A stretch of DNA of 18,012 nucleotides from the NCBI GenBank assembly GCA_029932755.1, contig JAOZPK010000025.1, positions 3,649 through 21,660 of the forward strand, written 5' to 3'. The stretch is from Candidatus Cloacimonadota bacterium. GTDB lineage: Bacteria; Cloacimonadota; Cloacimonadia; Cloacimonadales; TCS61. A program made the translations under genes and the position numbers. A model generated the notes under the pieces. The model did no database searches, was not told where the DNA came from, and saw only the letters and a program-made list of their open reading frames with translations. Each line of letters starts with the position of its first letter. Position 1 is the first letter of the stretch. Positions 15,001-18,012 of the stretch are shown piece after piece.

Positions 15001-15454
15001 CTGCTTCACAAAAAGCGGGGCATACTCTTCCAATAGAAAGTGGCATGGGTAATGTTTCTTTAATTACTTTTACTGCTTCTCTGTATTGTCCATTTGCGAT
15101 CAATGAAACATAACTTTGGATATCAACATGATCTGGGCAAGCAACTTTGCACGGTGCTTCGCAATCTGCATAATGATCTGAAAGCAAGAGTTCCAGAGCC
15201 ATTTTACGTGCTTTATGAACTTCTTCTGAATCTGTCTCGATCTCCATTCCGTCTAATGCTTCAGTTCCACAGGCAGTTACAAAACCTTTTCTATCTTTTA
15301 CTTTAACAGCACAAGCCCAGCATGAGCCATATGACGATAGTTCCTGATCATGACAGAGTGTAGGAATCTCTATTCCATTCTCTTTTGCCACATCCAGTAT
15401 CTTGATGCCTTTTTCAGTTTTTACTTCTTTCCCATTTATTTTTATAGTTATCAT
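12026..15454 (-). CDS. Chimeric NuoG-like subunit with inserted GltD-like FAD/NAD(P) oxidoreductase
   Basis: This 1142-residue fusion has, in order: a 2Fe-2S ferredoxin (C34, C45, C48, C62); a GltD/DPYD-type helical 4Fe-4S domain (C98, C102, C106, C145, C149, C153); a GltD-like flavin/pyridine nucleotide domain (about 190-505) with AIVGAGPSGLT, VIGGGNTAID, a YRRTRQEMPA segment suggesting NADPH, and IFAGGDFRRGPATAIEAI for FAD; a small cluster motif C574, C577, C579, C585; two 4Fe-4S clusters (C624, C627, C630, C634; C667, C670, C673, C677); and a molybdopterin-oxidoreductase-type domain (700-1060) whose 4Fe-4S site is C703, C706, C710, C738. No catalytic Cys/Sec is seen after it, so it is likely structural, as in NuoG. 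It presumably carries electrons between NADH (via NuoEF), NADPH and ferredoxin. AAGGA overlaps the nuoF stop. The partner and true reaction are unknown. Confidence 0.85.
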   Translation of the reverse strand: MITIKINGKEVKTEKGIKILDVAKENGIEIPTLCHDQELSSYGSCWACAVKVKDRKGFVTACGTEALDGMEIETDSEEVHKARKMALELLLSDHYADCEAPCKVACPDHVDIQSYVSLIANGQYREAVKVIKETLPMPLSIGRVCPAFCEAECRRSIVEEPIAIRQLKRYVADFDILNKTPYVPKKAPSNGKNIAIVGAGPSGLTCGYYLSNQGYNVTVFESAPKAGGWLRYGIPEYRLPKKILDKEIKLMCKNGMNIQYKTQLGKDITLSDLNTKYDAVYLAIGAQKAVPMRVKGNNLEGCFLGVDFLRDLMLGKKIKLEKKVAVIGGGNTAIDCARTATRMGANVTLVYRRTRQEMPAEAYEVDAAEEEGIKFHFLTNPVENLGKKGKLKTIKMEKMKLGEPDNSGRRRPEPTGEFFKEEYGTVIAAISQKPEVAFVTKKANQIKGKKLPLTKWDTVLSDEETQFTGLAKIFAGGDFRRGPATAIEAIADGRKAAEAIDRFLNNQPMMDPIKLFNSKKEKRLVDVNPKEFEQYEEIPRFKMPELDPKVRASNFKEVETGFEEEDARAEADRCLECGCNVNESCDLRKYATEYKIDADMFVGDKNKHPIDDSHPFIRRDANKCINCGRCVRICAEVQGPGVLGYIFRGFTTYVAPEFGGSLSKTNCEICGKCIDVCPVGALLPKNVNAKLNPHISETTTQNCGLCGTGCNIEVSVQDNRVTIVKPAEGDTFNQRDLCFDGKFGWQIFEDEDRITHSFERENDHWLPIKDIDTAAKMIQEKLQKAKSKMVYISPTSSIEEALLIQHIAKKIGSQISSLSIYKSFVDRLTDTNLYTKTYDDLEHAECIVLIGKVSKVYKTIARRLQRNGAKLILITKEISDFNNFADELHNDDPIVKTLEKILQYNIELVKEEMDDIDDIEHNVDPLKLDLPEKTVFMYNRDLISEESIWNIWAISSLVCNFEEGSGILPTSKFNNFRGFQKLGINAGEPANYNFVLFYGELPCEEQKKRIKNSNFIVSVNTHIDDADSSHLLLPKASYLELESTSIADDGRTSKFKNPKNSTIHNKLLKIFKKAGLLTVQEAKISFWNKKAQMFLAKKEKIRNLSNQELLDFLYTVEHMQFDAPKQASIQKKRITKLKKMAK

Positions 15455-15459
15455 TCTGA

Positions 15460-17229
15460 TTATCCTTTTTTGATAGCATCGAATTTGCAGGCATCATAAC
15501 AAGCACCGCATTTAATACATACATTCTGATCTATCTTGTGAACTTGTTTCCGTTCACCAGAAATACAATTTACAGGGCATTTCATAGCACACACTGTACA
15601 CCCAATACATTTATCTTCAATTATTTCATATTTGATAAGTGCAGTGCAAACTCCTGCAGGGCATTTTTTATCTTTAATATGAGCAATGTACTCTTCCCGG
15701 AAATATTTTAAAGTTGTTAATACAGGATTTGGGGCAGTTTGTCCAAGACCGCATAGAGAACCTTTTTTAATATTTTCCGAAAGTTCTTCTAACGTATCCA
15801 AATCTTCCATTTTTCCATTACCTTCAGATATTCTTGTAAGAATTTCAAGCATGCGTTTTGTTCCAACTCGACAGAAAGTACATTTTCCACAAGATTCATT
15901 TTGTGTGAAATTAAGGAAAAATTTAGCAATATCTACCATACAACTGGATGTATCCATCACAACCATACCGCCAGAACCCATAATGGCGCCTGTTTTATTA
16001 ATCGAATCGTAATCAACAATTGTATCTAAAAGTTCAGCAGGAAGACAACCACCAGAAGGACCACCTAATTGTACACCTTTAAACGGTCTCTCGGTTTTCA
16101 TCCCACCACCAACATCATAAATCACATCTCTAAGTGACATTCCCATTGGAACCTCTATCAGCCCGCTATTTTTTATCTTTCCAGCTAAAGCAAATACTTT
16201 GGTTCCCTTGCTCTTTTCGGTTCCATATTTTGCATACTCTTTTGCACCATTTAAAATGATCCATGCAATATTAGCGAAAGTTTCTACATTATTTATATTT
16301 GTGGGTTTTCCCCAAAGACCTGATTGTGCAGGGAATGGTGGTCTGATAGTTGGCATACCACGTTTACCTTCAATAGATGCCATTAATGCAGTTTCTTCTC
16401 CGCAAACAAAAGCGCCGGCTCCTTCTTTAATATGGAGTTCAAAATTAAAATCAGTTCCAAAAATTTTATTTCCAATATATCCTTTTTTAGTTGCTTGTTC
16501 AATTGCAATGTTAAGATGTTTAATTGCAAGTGGATATTCTGCCCGACAGTATATGTAGCCTTCGTCAGCACCAATTGCATAAGCTCCGATTATCATTCCT
16601 TCGATAACACTGTGAGGATCACCTTCTAAAACACTTCTATCCATAAATGCACCTGGATCACCTTCGTCTGCATTACATACAATGTATTTTTTATCATTCT
16701 GTGCATTATAAGCAAATTGCCATTTTAATCCTGTTGGGAAACCAGCTCCACCGCGTCCGCGAAGACCGGAATTTTTTATCTCATCAATAATTTCTTCACG
16801 GCTCATATTCTTTATAGATTTTTCCAAAGCGCTATAACCATCTTTTTCAAGATAATCATTGATTGAAATAGGATCAATTATACCGCAGTTGCGCAGAACT
16901 ATTCTCTTTTGTTTTTTAAATGTTTTATTTTCACTTCCCTTAAGAATGTTTGAAATTATCACATTTTCTTCGATGGGTTTTCCCTTAGAAAATGCATCAA
17001 TGATGTCACCAACATTTTCTGGAGTAACATCTCCATAGGTAATAGATTTTTTTTCTTCTTCATAGATTTCTACAAGGGGTTCAACAAAACACATTCCGAT
17101 ACAAGCTGTCTTTTTTAATTCGGCATCAATTTTATTTTTCTTTATATGTTTTTGTATAGCATCATAAACTTCACCAGCACCAGCCGCTAATCCGCAGCTT
17201 GCTAAACCAACTTTTATTACCAAACTCAA
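15460..17229 (-). CDS. nuoF: NuoF/HydB-type NADH-binding FMN subunit with extra ferredoxin clusters
   Basis: This subunit oxidises or reduces NAD(H) at FMN. Its 589 residues match the longer HydB/HndC form, not the NuoF of respiratory complex I. An N-terminal thioredoxin-like 2Fe-2S domain has CGLAAGA (C12) and C43/C47 in CIGMCFVEP; only three ligand Cys are obvious. GLRGRGGAGFPTG (155-167) binds FMN and NADEGDPGAFMDR (186-198) binds NADH. C447, C450, C453 and C493 hold the 4Fe-4S cluster. The tail adds two ferredoxin clusters (C541, C544, C547, C551 and C571, C574, C577, C581) after CPAGVC. Such tails occur in electron-bifurcating hydrogenases and related complexes, suggesting ferredoxin exchange. 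The start is TTG at 17229, after GGGAG; the chimeric nuoG-like gene follows after five bases. Confidence 0.92.
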   Translation of the reverse strand: MSLVIKVGLASCGLAAGAGEVYDAIQKHIKKNKIDAELKKTACIGMCFVEPLVEIYEEEKKSITYGDVTPENVGDIIDAFSKGKPIEENVIISNILKGSENKTFKKQKRIVLRNCGIIDPISINDYLEKDGYSALEKSIKNMSREEIIDEIKNSGLRGRGGAGFPTGLKWQFAYNAQNDKKYIVCNADEGDPGAFMDRSVLEGDPHSVIEGMIIGAYAIGADEGYIYCRAEYPLAIKHLNIAIEQATKKGYIGNKIFGTDFNFELHIKEGAGAFVCGEETALMASIEGKRGMPTIRPPFPAQSGLWGKPTNINNVETFANIAWIILNGAKEYAKYGTEKSKGTKVFALAGKIKNSGLIEVPMGMSLRDVIYDVGGGMKTERPFKGVQLGGPSGGCLPAELLDTIVDYDSINKTGAIMGSGGMVVMDTSSCMVDIAKFFLNFTQNESCGKCTFCRVGTKRMLEILTRISEGNGKMEDLDTLEELSENIKKGSLCGLGQTAPNPVLTTLKYFREEYIAHIKDKKCPAGVCTALIKYEIIEDKCIGCTVCAMKCPVNCISGERKQVHKIDQNVCIKCGACYDACKFDAIKKG

Positions 17230-17234
17230 ATTAT

Positions 17235-17239
17235 CTCCC
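17235..17239 (-). promoter_or_regulatory. Ribosome site selecting a UUG start for nuoF
   Basis: GGGAG on the minus strand lies five bases before TTG (17229-17227) and touches the TAG that ends nuoE. The N-terminus it gives, SLVIKVGLASCG, fits the HydB family. Confidence 0.6.
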
Positions 17240-17697
17240 TATTCATATTTTTTTAATATTTTCCCAATTGAATCGGGAGTTAATTTCCCATATGTATTAT
17301 CATCGACCATAATAACAGGAGCAAGGCTGCAGCAACCAAGGCAGGCTACAGACATTACCGTGAAGTTACCATCTTTAGTTGTATCTTCTTTACCTGATAG
17401 ATTTAAATGATTGTTAACCTCATTCATGATGGAATTCGCATTGGAAACATGGCAGGCAGTTCCTTTACAAACTCTGATAATGTGTTTTCCTTGTGGTTTT
17501 AATCTGAACATTGTATAAAACGTTGCAACACCATAAATATGTGCAAGTTTGATTCCTGTTTTTTCTGAAACGTAACTCATTATTTCTTTTGATAAATATC
17601 CTTCGATATCTTGAGCATTTTGCAGAAGTGGGATCAAAGCACCTTTCTTTCCAACAAATTTGTTAATTGCAATGTCAATCTCGGTTTTATATTTCAT
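17239..17697 (-). CDS. nuoE: NuoE/HndA-type 2Fe-2S thioredoxin-fold subunit
   Basis: This 152-residue protein carries the 2Fe-2S cluster that sits beside the FMN of NuoF. The N-terminal helical part includes ALIPLLQNAQDIEGYLS (20-36) and HIYGVATFYTMFR (53-65), both characteristic. The thioredoxin-fold part has C77 and C82 in CKGTACHV and C119 and C123 in CLGCC. C122 is an additional Cys where Ala is common. Length is normal for HndA-like proteins, slightly shorter than complex I NuoE. It is the first gene of the operon; its ATG at 17697 is preceded by GGGGGAG about eleven bases upstream. It will act only in complex with the NuoF-type protein encoded nine bases downstream. Confidence 0.93.
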   Translation of the reverse strand: MKYKTEIDIAINKFVGKKGALIPLLQNAQDIEGYLSKEIMSYVSEKTGIKLAHIYGVATFYTMFRLKPQGKHIIRVCKGTACHVSNANSIMNEVNNHLNLSGKEDTTKDGNFTVMSVACLGCCSLAPVIMVDDNTYGKLTPDSIGKILKKYE

Positions 17698-17892
17698 AAT
17701 TTTAGATACTCCCCCAAAGATTATATTTGAAGTAGGTTTTTAAAATCAGGAATTGGATGTCAAATGTTTTTTATAAATGTAGGTTTGTTATAGAAAGCTA
17801 CAACATAATATATTAAAAAAGTTTGATTGAGTGAAGATAATTTGATTTCAGATTTAGCAGATATTTTGGATTCAGTAATAAAATATCTTCTT
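17698..17892. other. Gene-free spacer upstream of the nuoE operon
   Basis: The spacer must hold the promoter of the nuoE operon. On the minus strand TTGACA (17763-17758) is a perfect -35 box but has no good -10 at 16-18 bases. TATAAT (17725-17720) is a perfect -10 but would start the RNA inside the ribosome site. AGATATTTT (17859-17867) and AAAATATCT (17880-17888) are a perfect 9-bp inverted pair just after the stop of the right-edge gene; no T-run follows, so it is at best a weak terminator. Confidence 0.4.
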
Positions 17893-18012
17893 CTAAAATG
17901 AATAAGAGATCTTTAAATAAGCTTGCTGGTAACTATATTCATCAACCTCATTTATTTTATCATTTGCGGAATTATACCCCAGATAAACATAACTGCGTTT
18001 TTTAAATTGCCA
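17893..18012 (-). CDS. C-terminal end of a beta-barrel-like protein, N-terminus beyond right edge
   Basis: On the minus strand an open frame enters at the right edge and ends at TAG (17895-17893), leaving 39 residues from WQFKKRSYVYLGYN to QQAYLKISYSF. Alternating polar and aromatic residues and the final Tyr-Ser-Phe are typical of the last strands of outer membrane barrels; DUF5916-like or other barrel proteins would fit. Too little is visible to name a family. The 195-base spacer before nuoE separates it from the next operon. Confidence 0.5.
   Translation of the reverse strand, partial: WQFKKRSYVYLGYNSANDKINEVDEYSYQQAYLKISYSF

Noticed and set aside
12026..15454. Selenoprotein formate dehydrogenase
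   Set aside because: The frame is open throughout with no internal TGA and no Cys at the catalytic place.
15686..16629. Plus-strand open frames antisense to nuoF
   Set aside because: They overlap conserved NuoF motifs such as the FMN and NADH sites and have no start signals; coding on the minus strand explains them.
12026..17697. The operon as an electron-bifurcating [FeFe] hydrogenase (HndABCD)
   Set aside because: NuoE and NuoF fit, but no protein carries H-cluster motifs; the third subunit has GltD-like and molybdopterin-type domains instead.
17720..17725. Perfect TATAAT on the minus strand as the -10 box of the nuoE operon
   Set aside because: It would start the transcript within the GGGGGAG ribosome site and has no fitting -35 box.

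Overview
The window is AT-rich DNA from a diderm, probably anaerobic bacterium. Three exported or outer-membrane type proteins (a polysaccharide-lyase-like enzyme and two beta-barrel-like proteins) point to a Gram-negative envelope. A soluble NuoE/NuoF-type NADH module joined to a very Cys-rich partner points to anaerobic, ferredoxin-style electron transfer. The coding style and the small interspersed hairpin repeats would fit an FCB-type candidate lineage such as Cloacimonadota, but that assignment is inference and no ribosomal marker is present.

Layout. (1) 1-2219, minus: a heparinase II/III-like polysaccharide lyase with a signal peptide, running off the left edge. (2) 2220-2800: gene-free, holding several hairpin repeats, a MITE-like element and two divergent promoter candidates. 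(3) 2801-5186, plus: the only plus-strand block. It is a tight three-gene operon (DUF2089 zinc-ribbon/HTH protein, DUF4097-type beta-solenoid protein, small partner) sharing one C- or N-terminal helical hairpin, closed by a strong terminator and followed by a 63-residue membrane protein. (4) 5187-5312: a convergent gap with another hairpin repeat. (5) 5313-11894, minus: six co-directional genes with short gaps, transcribed in this order: TPR-GAF-HD-GYP sensor, stand-alone HD-GYP, cysteine desulfurase, CYTH-GNAT fusion, beta-barrel-like protein, DUF3267 membrane zincin. (6) 11981-17697, minus: a nuoE-nuoF-chimeric nuoG operon ending at a clear intrinsic terminator. (7) 17893-18012, minus: the last 39 codons of another barrel-like protein.

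How the genes fit together. The last operon is the most coherent system. NuoE and a HydB/HndC-type NuoF form an NADH/FMN module. The 1142-residue third subunit inserts a GltD-like, probably NADPH-linked FAD domain between the NuoG 2Fe-2S domain and the ferredoxin and molybdopterin-type domains. Neither an H-cluster domain nor membrane-arm subunits are present, and the Mo/W-type domain lacks a recognisable catalytic Cys/Sec. The best reading is a soluble NADH/NADPH/ferredoxin transhydrogenase-like or bifurcating complex, or a diaphorase for an enzyme encoded elsewhere. The two HD-GYP proteins are related neighbours, probably c-di-GMP phosphodiesterases, and only one carries sensory domains. The plus-strand operon looks like an envelope-stress or regulatory cassette of the DUF2089/YvlB type, bracketed by two families of small repeats.

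Three minus-strand genes (nuoF, cysteine desulfurase, CYTH-GNAT) appear to start at UUG, each with a well-placed Shine-Dalgarno sequence.
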